Positions 1 to 6,645 of a stretch of 10,345 bases of DNA are shown here, one piece after another. The notes beneath the pieces are model-generated. The model ran no database searches, had not been told where the DNA came from, and was given only the letters and a program-made list of their open reading frames with translations. The stretch lies in NCBI GenBank assembly GCA_046155895.1, contig JBJXFB010000036.1, positions 1 through 10,345 on the forward strand. The letters are read 5' to 3'. A program made the position numbers and the translations under genes. Within the stretch, counting starts at the first letter, position 1; each line of letters starts with the position of its first letter. This DNA comes from DASYPQ01 sp046155895 (GTDB taxonomy: Bacteria > Planctomycetota > UBA1135 > GCA-002686595).

Positions 1-3000
1 GGAGCTCGAGCGGCAGCTCGCCGATCTCGTCCAGGAACAGCGTCCCGCCCGCGGCGCGCTCGAACATGCCCGCGCGATCCTCCTCCGCGCCCGTGTAGGC
101 GCCCTTGCGATGGCCGAAGAGCTCCGCCTCGATCAGGGCGGGGGGCAGCGCCGCGCAGTTCTCCGTCACGAAGGGGCGGCTCGCTCGCGCGGAGAGGGCG
201 TGCAGCGCCCGCGCCGCCAGCTCCTTCCCCGTGCCGCTCGCGCCCGTCACGAGGACGGGCATCGCGCTCGGCGCCGCGCGCTCCAGCAGCGCGTGGACTC
301 TCCGGATGGCCGTCGAATGACCGACGATCCCGCTCGGGGCGTCCGGGAGGCCGGCCTCGACGAGCGCCACGCGCGCCGTGCGCAGGTCGGACTGCTGGGC
401 GGCCACCTCGCGTTTCAGCTCGCGGTTCAGGCGCCGGATCTCCTCGACGCGCCGGACCTGGCGGATCGCGAGTGCGGCCTGGTCGGCGAGCAGTCCGAGG
501 AGGCGCTCGGCGCGAGGGTCGAAGGCCCCCTCCCGCAGGCGGTGATCGACGTACACGACGCCATTCAGTCCGGGCTGGATCGCGAACGGCACGCACAGGA
601 TCGAACGCAGGTCGAGGGCGTTCACCGAGGGCGAGCCGCCGAGCAGAGGGTCGTCGGCGGCGTTCGAGAGCCGCAGCGGGACCTTCTGCGCCAGCGCCTC
701 GCGCACGATGCTCCGGGAGATCTCCAGCTCCGGCCGGCCGATGTCTCCCCGCACGGAGTCGAGCGCCGTGTCGAACACGAACTCGCCGTCCTCCTCGAGC
801 ACCAGGAACCCGCGCTCGGCCCCCGTCACGGACAAGGCGCTCTCGACGATCACCCCGAGCAGCTGCTTGGGATCCTCTTGTTGCACGAGGCGGTGGTTGA
901 TCTCCAGGAGCTTCACGATTTCCATTTCCTTGTCCTCAGCGTCATCCGGGCCACGACTTCGTTCCGAGAGATCGGCCGGCGCGGGGTCCGGCATCGAAAG
1001 GAGCTTCGACCGCAGGGCCTCGCGCTCGAGCGCGTCGAGCCCGATCGCGCAGCGGGCTAGAGCCTCGCGAGCACGAGCCTCGGCCTGCGCGCGCACCTCC
1101 GCGTCGGGGTCGCGGGAAGCGATCGCGAGGTAGAGGCGTGCCGCACGATCGTCGCGGCCGCGCCGCTCGAGGCCGGCGGCGAGCGCGAGGGCCGATGCGC
1201 GAGCCTTGGGCTCGCGCAGATCGGAACCGAGCGCGGCGAGCACGGCTCCGTCCTCGAGAACCAGCGGGGGGGCGGCCTCCGAGGGCAGGATTCCCGATCC
1301 ACTTCCCGTCTCGCCGCTCCTTTGGTCCTGGATCCGCCGCACGAGCCAGCGCGCCTCCTCGCGTGCCGCCGCGAGCCGCAGGGCGCTGGCGTGTTCCAGC
1401 GCGCTGCGCGCGAGCGCCAGCGCTTCCTTCCCATGGCCCCGGATCCAGCGCGCGCGCGCGCGCGCGATCTCGACCCGCGGATCGGCGCTGGGCTCGGCGG
1501 TGCGCGAGGGATCCGCGGGCCGCTGCAGCCGCGCGCAAGCTTCTTCCGCGCGCGCGAGCAGCAGCGGCCGGTCGGGCGCGCGCTCCGTCGAACGCAGCGC
1601 CTCCGCGCTGCGTGTGAGATCCTCGATCGCCGGCAGGACGTGCCCGCGGTCCGCGTGAACCAGTCCCAGCATGGCGCGCACCGCCGCGGAGCCGGGCAGG
1701 TCCCCCAGGCGTTCGCGGACCGACAGCGAAGCGGAGAGGAGCTGGCCTGCGCGCTCGAGCTCGCCCGCCTCGCGCAGGGTTCCTCCGAGCATCGCCTGGG
1801 CCTGGGCGAGCGCCGGCAGCAGCCCCTCGCGCTTCTGCAGCTCGATGGCAGCCTCGAGGTGGCGCACGGCGCCGTCGTGGTCACCCGTCCTGCGCGCGAG
1901 CGTGGCGAGGTTCACGCGCACGGCTCCCTCGCGAGCCCCGTCGCCGACCGCCCGGGCTCCCTCGAGGGCCCGCGCGAGCCGATCGCGGGCTTCCTCGACG
2001 CGCCCGAGACGGAACGCGCTCATCGCGAACAGGATCGCGAGGTTGCCCTGAACGCGCTCCGGCAGCGCTCCGTGCGCGCCGGCGTCGATCTCGCGCTCGA
2101 GGGTCTCGAGTTCACCGTCGGCGCGGGCCTCGAATTGGATCCGGGCCCGGCAGAGCAGGGCTTCTCCGCGGCCGGCCGGGTCGATCGTCGCGGATCGCGC
2201 GAAGTGGGCGAGCGCGCCGGAGAGATCGTTGCGCAGGCTGGCGACTTGTCCGCGAACGCGCTCGGCCACCGCTCTCGCGCTGGCGTCCGCTCCCGGGACC
2301 TCGAGCGTCACCAGGAATTCGAGCGCGCGCTCGGGTTCGCCCAGCGCCGCCCACGCGAGCGCCGTCTCGCCCTCGACGCGCAGGGGCGACGGCAGCCCCG
2401 CGTCGCGCGCGAGGCGGGAGACGCGCCCACCGAGCTGGACCGCGAGTTCGGCCAGGCCGCGCTCGCGGAGGGACTCCATCTCCCGCGCGACGGCCTCGTG
2501 CGCCGCAGGCCCGGGATCCGCGCGCCAGCGGTGCGCGATCTCGTCCTGGGCGCGCCCTCCGCTCTTGGACGCCAGGTCGGCCGCTCGGGCGTGGAGCGCG
2601 CGCCAGGTCGCTTCGGGAACGAGGACTCGTGCGGCGGGACCCTTCTGCGCGAAAGCCCGCACGCGCATCCCGTCTTCCGTCCGCGAGAGCTCCGCGAGCC
2701 CCGCGGCGACCAGGGGCTCGAGCGCGGTTCCGAGGTCGCCTTCCTCGATCTCGGCCAGCTCACGGACCCGTCGCAGATCGCTGCCGGCGCCGAGGACGAG
2801 GGCCGAGGCGAGCAGTCGACGGGCCGATTCCCCGATCCCTGGCGCGTCGGGCCGTTCGGGGCGTGCCGAGTCCGGCTCGATCTCGGACGGTGTGGGCAGG
2901 GGTCCGGGGCGCAGGCGCGGTCTGGTCCTGCCGGCGAGGATCCAGCCCGCCGACGACGCGCCGCGCAGCAGCGCGTCGAGGCGCGTCGCGGCGCCCGCGC

Positions 3001-4471
3001 CGGCTCCGGACAGGATCTCCGCGAAGGAGCCGACGCGCTCGCGGTCCTGGTCCTCGAGCTCGCCCGCGAGCCAATCGCGGAACTCGCCGGCGCCGACTGC
3101 GGGCACGACCGCGCGCGACCATCGGACGTCGCTCTCGGGCGGGTCCGTCGTCGCGACGACGACCAGTTGCGGAGACTTGTGGGGATCACCGCTCGCCCGT
3201 GTCTGCGCGAAGGCCCGCGCGGCGCACTCGAGCGCTCGCAGGGGCCAGGGCTCCCTGTCCGACACGGCCGCGAAGAGGAGGGTTCGCACCCCTCCCTGGG
3301 CGAGATCGAGCGCCCAGCGATCGAGGTCCGCCGCGTCGCGGATCCCGCCGGCTTCGCTCGCCACGTCGAGGATCCGCCCAGGGCAGCCCGCGATCGCCAG
3401 GCGCAAGCGCAGAGCCTCGAGGACGCGGCTCGGATCCTCGCCCGCGGGCAGCACCCACCAGCGATCCTCGGATCGGGAGCCCAGCGCGATCCTCTGCTCG
3501 TCGCAGAAGCGCTCGCGTCCGAGAACGAGCGGCAAGGTGAGCTTCGGCTCGACGTCGAGTCCGGATCCGGCCATCGCGAGTCGCCCCGCGAGGATCCGGA
3601 AGACCTCCGCGGCCGACTGGATGCGTCTCGATGGATCGCGTTCGAGGAGGCGAGCGACGACGTCCCTCGCCCAGACAGGAAGGCTCTCGACCTTCGTTCC
3701 GCTCGACTCGAAGAAGTCCTCGCCGGGGAAGCGAGCGTAGAACTCGCGCGCGCTCGCACGCACGGGCAGGAGGAGCCGGTGGAGCATCGCCCCCAGGGCG
3801 AAGAGGTCGGTCCGGGCGTCGACCGCGCCACCCAACAACTGCTCGGGGGCCAGGAAGTAGAGCGTCCCGGCGACGCCTCCTTCGGAGCGCGCGGTCCCGC
3901 TCCGACGCGACAACCCGAAGTCGGTCAGGACCGGCCTGCCGTCCGGCGTGATGATCACGTTGGCCGGCTTGAGGTCGGCGTGCACGAAGCCGCGTCGGTG
4001 GAGGTGCTCGAGGGCCGGGCAGATCCCGGTCACCAGCCGCCCGATCGCTTCCGAGTCGCGCGCGCCGAGGAGGCCACGGGAATGCTGCTCGAGGTCCAGC
4101 CCCTCGATCCAGGTGCGCGCCACGAAGGTCTCGCCCGTCTCCGCCAGCACCCCGTGATCGAGCAGCCGTGCCAGGTTCGGATGATCGATGGCGGCCAGCA
4201 CCGCGAGCTCGGCAGTGCGTTCGGCTGAACCGCCTCCGTGGGGAAAAATCCTCAGGACGGTTGGGAGTCCTCCGCGACGGGCGAGATGGACTCGGCACTC
4301 GCCTGCGTCGACGAGCGTCCGGACGAGCAGGTATCCCGGCGGAAGGGAGAGGTGAGTCAAGGGGTAGGGCAGTCCAAGATCAGGATCGTATTCCAGAGTT
4401 TGGATGAGGGGCCAGGCTGCGCCCTGCGGCGGATCGAAGCTGGTCTCGAGGCTGATCGTCCCGGGGTTCAT
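1..4471 (-). CDS. Kinase-like / TPR / GAF / sigma-54 activator fusion regulator (C-terminus beyond window)
   Basis: This is one open frame of at least 1490 residues. The ATG at 4471 directly follows an in-frame TGA, so no earlier start exists. Domains in order: a Ser/Thr-kinase-like fold at about residues 47-300, with HADLKPAN (164-171), DFG (184-186) and APE (208-210); a degenerate STAND-ATPase-like segment at about 310-450; a long Ala/Leu/Arg-rich helical region with TPR-like repeats at about 560-1170; a GAF sensor domain at about 1195-1335, ending in an FDPRAERLLGLLADQAALAI-type helix; a short coiled linker; and a sigma-54-interacting AAA+ domain from about 1380. The AAA+ part shows Walker A TGASGTGK (1409-1416), ELFGHRKGAYTGA (GAFTGA loop variant, 1457-1462) and Walker B LFLDEIGE (D1481, E1482). 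A cytoplasmic regulator that activates sigma-54 RNA polymerase is inferred. R74 replaces the VAIK lysine and the glycine loop reads VDAGEC, so kinase activity is doubtful. The rest of the AAA+ domain, and any HTH, lie left of the window. Confidence 0.93.
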   Translation of the reverse strand, partial: MNPGTISLETSFDPPQGAAWPLIQTLEYDPDLGLPYPLTHLSLPPGYLLVRTLVDAGECRVHLARRGGLPTVLRIFPHGGGSAERTAELAVLAAIDHPNLARLLDHGVLAETGETFVARTWIEGLDLEQHSRGLLGARDSEAIGRLVTGICPALEHLHRRGFVHADLKPANVIITPDGRPVLTDFGLSRRSGTARSEGGVAGTLYFLAPEQLLGGAVDARTDLFALGAMLHRLLLPVRASAREFYARFPGEDFFESSGTKVESLPVWARDVVARLLERDPSRRIQSAAEVFRILAGRLAMAGSGLDVEPKLTLPLVLGRERFCDEQRIALGSRSEDRWWVLPAGEDPSRVLEALRLRLAIAGCPGRILDVASEAGGIRDAADLDRWALDLAQGGVRTLLFAAVSDREPWPLRALECAARAFAQTRASGDPHKSPQLVVVATTDPPESDVRWSRAVVPAVGAGEFRDWLAGELEDQDRERVGSFAEILSGAGAGAATRLDALLRGASSAGWILAGRTRPRLRPGPLPTPSEIEPDSARPERPDAPGIGESARRLLASALVLGAGSDLRRVRELAEIEEGDLGTALEPLVAAGLAELSRTEDGMRVRAFAQKGPAARVLVPEATWRALHARAADLASKSGGRAQDEIAHRWRADPGPAAHEAVAREMESLRERGLAELAVQLGGRVSRLARDAGLPSPLRVEGETALAWAALGEPERALEFLVTLEVPGADASARAVAERVRGQVASLRNDLSGALAHFARSATIDPAGRGEALLCRARIQFEARADGELETLEREIDAGAHGALPERVQGNLAILFAMSAFRLGRVEEARDRLARALEGARAVGDGAREGAVRVNLATLARRTGDHDGAVRHLEAAIELQKREGLLPALAQAQAMLGGTLREAGELERAGQLLSASLSVRERLGDLPGSAAVRAMLGLVHADRGHVLPAIEDLTRSAEALRSTERAPDRPLLLARAEEACARLQRPADPSRTAEPSADPRVEIARARARWIRGHGKEALALARSALEHASALRLAAAREEARWLVRRIQDQRSGETGSGSGILPSEAAPPLVLEDGAVLAALGSDLREPKARASALALAAGLERRGRDDRAARLYLAIASRDPDAEVRAQAEARAREALARCAIGLDALEREALRSKLLSMPDPAPADLSERSRGPDDAEDKEMEIVKLLEINHRLVQQEDPKQLLGVIVESALSVTGAERGFLVLEEDGEFVFDTALDSVRGDIGRPELEISRSIVREALAQKVPLRLSNAADDPLLGGSPSVNALDLRSILCVPFAIQPGLNGVVYVDHRLREGAFDPRAERLLGLLADQAALAIRQVRRVEEIRRLNRELKREVAAQQSDLRTARVALVEAGLPDAPSGIVGHSTAIRRVHALLERAAPSAMPVLVTGASGTGKELAARALHALSARASRPFVTENCAALPPALIEAELFGHRKGAYTGAEEDRAGMFERAAGGTLFLDEIGELPLEL

Positions 4472-4524
4472 TCAGCGGGCCTGGCGGTCTGAAGTCGTCC
4501 TTCGTCTGCGGGCGTGGTCCCAAA

Positions 4525-4541
4525 TGGCACGGCGTGTGCCA
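4525..4541. promoter_or_regulatory. Perfect dyad resembling a bidirectional sigma-54 (-24/-12) promoter
   Basis: The 83-bp divergent gap holds TGGCAC-N5-GTGCCA, a perfect 6-bp inverted repeat. Read either way, the GG and GC doublets have the -24/-12 spacing of the sigma-54 consensus TGGCACG-N4-TTGC. Rightward it reads TGGCACG-N4-GTGC, one mismatch. Leftward it reads TGGCACA-N4-GTGC, two mismatches. Leftward transcription would start near 4515, giving the regulator a leader of about 44 nt, which is reasonable. Rightward transcription would start near 4551, only about 4 nt before the next gene's ATG, which would make that mRNA almost leaderless. The leftward, autoregulatory reading is therefore easier to accept. 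The dyad could instead be an ordinary operator for a dimeric repressor. No sigma-70 promoter was obvious in the gap. Confidence 0.5.
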
Positions 4542-4545
4542 AACT

Positions 4546-4551
4546 AGGGAG
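4546..4551 (+). promoter_or_regulatory. Ribosome binding site for the 4555 start
   Basis: AGGGAG lies 3 nt before the ATG at 4555 (5 nt if the core is AGGG). It favours this ATG over the in-frame ATG at 4534, which lies inside the dyad and would add seven charged residues ahead of the signal peptide. Confidence 0.6.
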
Positions 4552-4554
4552 ATC

Positions 4555-6375
4555 ATGAGGCTCACCCGGCTCGGATCTCTCGTTCCGATCGCAATCCTGC
4601 TCCTCTCCCCGGCGTCCGGCGCGGCCCCCGGGGGTGTGGCGGTCTTCGAGAACCTGTCGGGCTCCATCGGCACGGTTCAGGTCTACGACGAGTTGACGGG
4701 CGCCCCCCTGGGCGGACCGGCTCAACTCGCCGGCATCCGCCTGCTCGAGATCGACTTCTCCGATCGTTCGACGCTGACGGAGTTCCTGCCCGGCCGGCCC
4801 AGATTGCGCCAGGACATCCCCGGTGCGTCGCGGATCGCTCTTCCCAAGAGCCGAGGCTCGCTCTACCGCTACGCCCGCCCACTCCAGTCGGGCGGAGAGG
4901 TCTACGGTTTCTTCCGCGTTGCAGCGGACGGCGTCGTCCAGCCTCTCCTCGAGCAGCCGGGCATCGGGCCGGGCGGCACGACGGATCCCTTCGTGCCGAG
5001 GGTGGCTATCGCACCGCTGGGCGACGCGTTCCTGTGCAGCACGAAGCCAGGTGCAGGGGGCAATCTGCTCGAGATCCGCTTCGCGGGATCCCCGTCCGTC
5101 GTCGATCGGACCGCGACCTCGACTCCCTTGCGCTTCTCCGGCACAGGCCTGGCGCTCCTGCCGACCTTCGGGGTCGCCGCCCACTCCCGCGGGGTCCTGC
5201 GCTTCGACCGGGCGACGCTCGCTGAAGCGACGGCCGTCTCGACGTCGCCCGATCCGCTCCCCGCGTGGTTCTCGGGCCAGGTCGTGTCCAGTCGCAACGG
5301 ACAGTGGGTCGCGACGACCGCCGGCTCCTCCGACACGGCCCTCCACGTCTACGCCGTCGGATCGACCGGCGCGGCCCGCCGCGCGAGCGCGACCCCACAA
5401 ACCGTCCAGTCGATCGGGACCCTTCCCGAGGAAGCGAGTGGGCCGAACCTGGCCATCTCCGACGACGGCGCGCTGTGCGCTTGGCGAGTCCTGGAACCGA
5501 CTCCCGTCGGCGCGACGCGCGAGTGCTTCGTCGGACGCACGCAGCCTCTCCCGGGGGAGATGCCCGAGCGTCTCAGCTCCGACCAGAACTTCCTCGACAC
5601 CCTCGACGAGGTCGGACTGTTCCATTTCCGGCCGACGGGCAAGCTCCTCATCGCGGTGGGAGAGCGCGCGACGCCTCCCGAGACGGGGGTCGAGAAGGCC
5701 GATCTGTTCGAGGTCACGCTGCCGACGGGCGGACCGGCGAGCTTCCTGAATCTGACGATGTCCTCGGGCGATGCGACGGTTCCCTTCGATGCCGCGCCGC
5801 CGACGCTCAAGATCCAGCGGGCGACCCTCCTGCCCGACGAGAGCGCCGTCGTCCTCTTCGACGACGCCGGAAGCGCGGGGAACCTGCTCGCGGTCCGCCC
5901 CGGACAGAGCGGGTCGCAGACGATCCTCTCGGGCGTGAAGTCGCTCGACCTCCTGGAGATCGTCACTCGCAAGATCCTCTTCGCCGTGCACCGGGACGGC
6001 GGAGCCGAACCGGAGGAGCTCTATCGGGTCTCGACGAGCCTCGGATCGCCCCCCACGCTGATCGCGTCCGTGCCGGACGGCTCGCAGTTCGTTCGTCCCG
6101 CGGCGCGGCGCGACGGGTGGATCTCCTACGTCACGCTGGACTCGAGCGGAGAGCGCCTCGGCCGGGTCCAGCTGCTGTCCGGGAGCATGCAGTCCTTCCC
6201 GGGATCGCCCACCGCGTTCGGCCCGAGCTTCGGCTACAGCGGTCTAGGCTCGCTCGTCTTCTCGATCGGGCCGCCTCCCTCACCGGCGGCCTTCGCGACC
6301 TGGCCGCTCAATGGTTCCTCCTCGGTGATGCTGCAAGCGCCGTCGGCGCCCGGCTTCGTGCTGCCGGGGATCTGA
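4555..6375 (+). CDS. Exported beta-propeller-like protein of unknown function
   Basis: The protein has 606 residues. It begins with a Sec signal peptide: two Arg in MRLTRLG, a hydrophobic stretch VPIAILLL, and a likely signal peptidase I site after SGA at residue 23. No lipobox cysteine was seen, so it should be soluble outside the cytoplasmic membrane. The mature part is made of repeating beta-hairpin units resembling TolB/PD40-type blades, for example near residues 150 (VAIAPLGDAFLC), 243 (SRNGQWVATT), 299 (ISDDGALCAW), 356 (FRPTGKLLIA), 424 (LLPDESAVVLF), 474 (ILFAVHRDGG), 518 (RRDGWISYV) and 565 (GSLVFSIG), which suggests seven or eight blades. No catalytic motif is recognised, and it lacks the cysteine-rich C-terminal module of the next exported protein. 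It is transcribed divergently from the sigma-54 fusion regulator, 83 bp away, and is probably monocistronic. The fold is inferred from pattern; the function is unknown. Confidence 0.85.
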   Translation: MRLTRLGSLVPIAILLLSPASGAAPGGVAVFENLSGSIGTVQVYDELTGAPLGGPAQLAGIRLLEIDFSDRSTLTEFLPGRPRLRQDIPGASRIALPKSRGSLYRYARPLQSGGEVYGFFRVAADGVVQPLLEQPGIGPGGTTDPFVPRVAIAPLGDAFLCSTKPGAGGNLLEIRFAGSPSVVDRTATSTPLRFSGTGLALLPTFGVAAHSRGVLRFDRATLAEATAVSTSPDPLPAWFSGQVVSSRNGQWVATTAGSSDTALHVYAVGSTGAARRASATPQTVQSIGTLPEEASGPNLAISDDGALCAWRVLEPTPVGATRECFVGRTQPLPGEMPERLSSDQNFLDTLDEVGLFHFRPTGKLLIAVGERATPPETGVEKADLFEVTLPTGGPASFLNLTMSSGDATVPFDAAPPTLKIQRATLLPDESAVVLFDDAGSAGNLLAVRPGQSGSQTILSGVKSLDLLEIVTRKILFAVHRDGGAEPEELYRVSTSLGSPPTLIASVPDGSQFVRPAARRDGWISYVTLDSSGERLGRVQLLSGSMQSFPGSPTAFGPSFGYSGLGSLVFSIGPPPSPAAFATWPLNGSSSVMLQAPSAPGFVLPGI

Positions 6376-6568
6376 TCCGGCGAAGACGGGCCTTGCTGGA
6401 GGGCGGGACGCGGGGCAGCGCGTCTCGCGGAACGTGGGCGCGGGGAGAGCGACTGCGGAAGTTTCCACGCGGGAGGGAGTTTCTCACCGCAGGGCAGCTC
6501 GGGTCCTGCGCTCCATCGCCCGAAGGCGGAAGGCTGTCGCGCAAGTTCTTGGATCGGCCCGGAGCGCG

Positions 6569-6608
6569 CTGGCTGGCACGACGGTTGACGTTGCCCTTCG
6601 CCAGCCAG
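6569..6608. repeat. 9-bp perfect inverted repeat upstream of the second propeller gene
   Basis: CTGGCTGGC (6569-6577) is mirrored exactly by GCCAGCCAG (6600-6608), with 22 nt between them. No T-run follows, so it is a poor intrinsic terminator. It sits 38-77 bp before the ATG at 6646, where an operator or a 5'-leader structure would be expected. Confidence 0.65.
6574..6588 (+). promoter_or_regulatory. Weak sigma-54-like promoter candidate
   Basis: TGGCACG-N4-TTGA matches the sigma-54 consensus exactly at -24. At -12 it differs in one base: TTGA in place of TTGC, changing the conserved C. Transcription would start near 6600, giving a 46-nt leader. TTGACG at 6585-6590 could instead be a sigma-70 -35 box, but no good -10 follows at 17 bp. 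The box shares TGGCACGNCG with the dyad at 4525. Confidence 0.3.
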
Positions 6609-6645
6609 AGACCCATTCCGTTCTCTCCAACCTCCACACACCTCC

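Larger units (their letters stand above)
6376..6645. other. Gene-free spacer between the two exported-protein genes
   Basis: These 270 bp hold no credible gene. After the stop at 6375 I see no clear intrinsic terminator: short GC-rich arms exist, but no T-run follows. The right half carries the inverted repeat and TGGCACG box listed separately. The last 25 bp before the ATG at 6646 are pyrimidine-rich and contain no Shine-Dalgarno sequence. Confidence 0.7.

Noticed and set aside
1448..1464. 17-nt alternating G/C tract with Z-DNA potential
   Set aside because: It is inside the regulator gene and simply encodes an Arg-Ala-Arg-Ala helix segment. It is expected in such GC-rich DNA.
1322..4228. 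Long plus-strand open frame opposite the regulator (and others at 110-1060, 2229-3740)
   Set aside because: These are antisense shadows caused by high GC and third-position bias. The minus frame carries all recognisable domains, while these frames are Arg/Ala/Gly-rich without any motif.
4534..4554. ATG at 4534 as the start of the first exported protein
   Set aside because: It overlaps the dyad, adds a charged MCQTREI extension before the signal peptide, and lacks a ribosome site. ATG 4555 has AGGGAG just upstream.
6376..6480. Intrinsic terminator after the first exported protein gene
   Set aside because: GC-rich arms can be paired in several weak ways, but there is no strong stem and no T-run.
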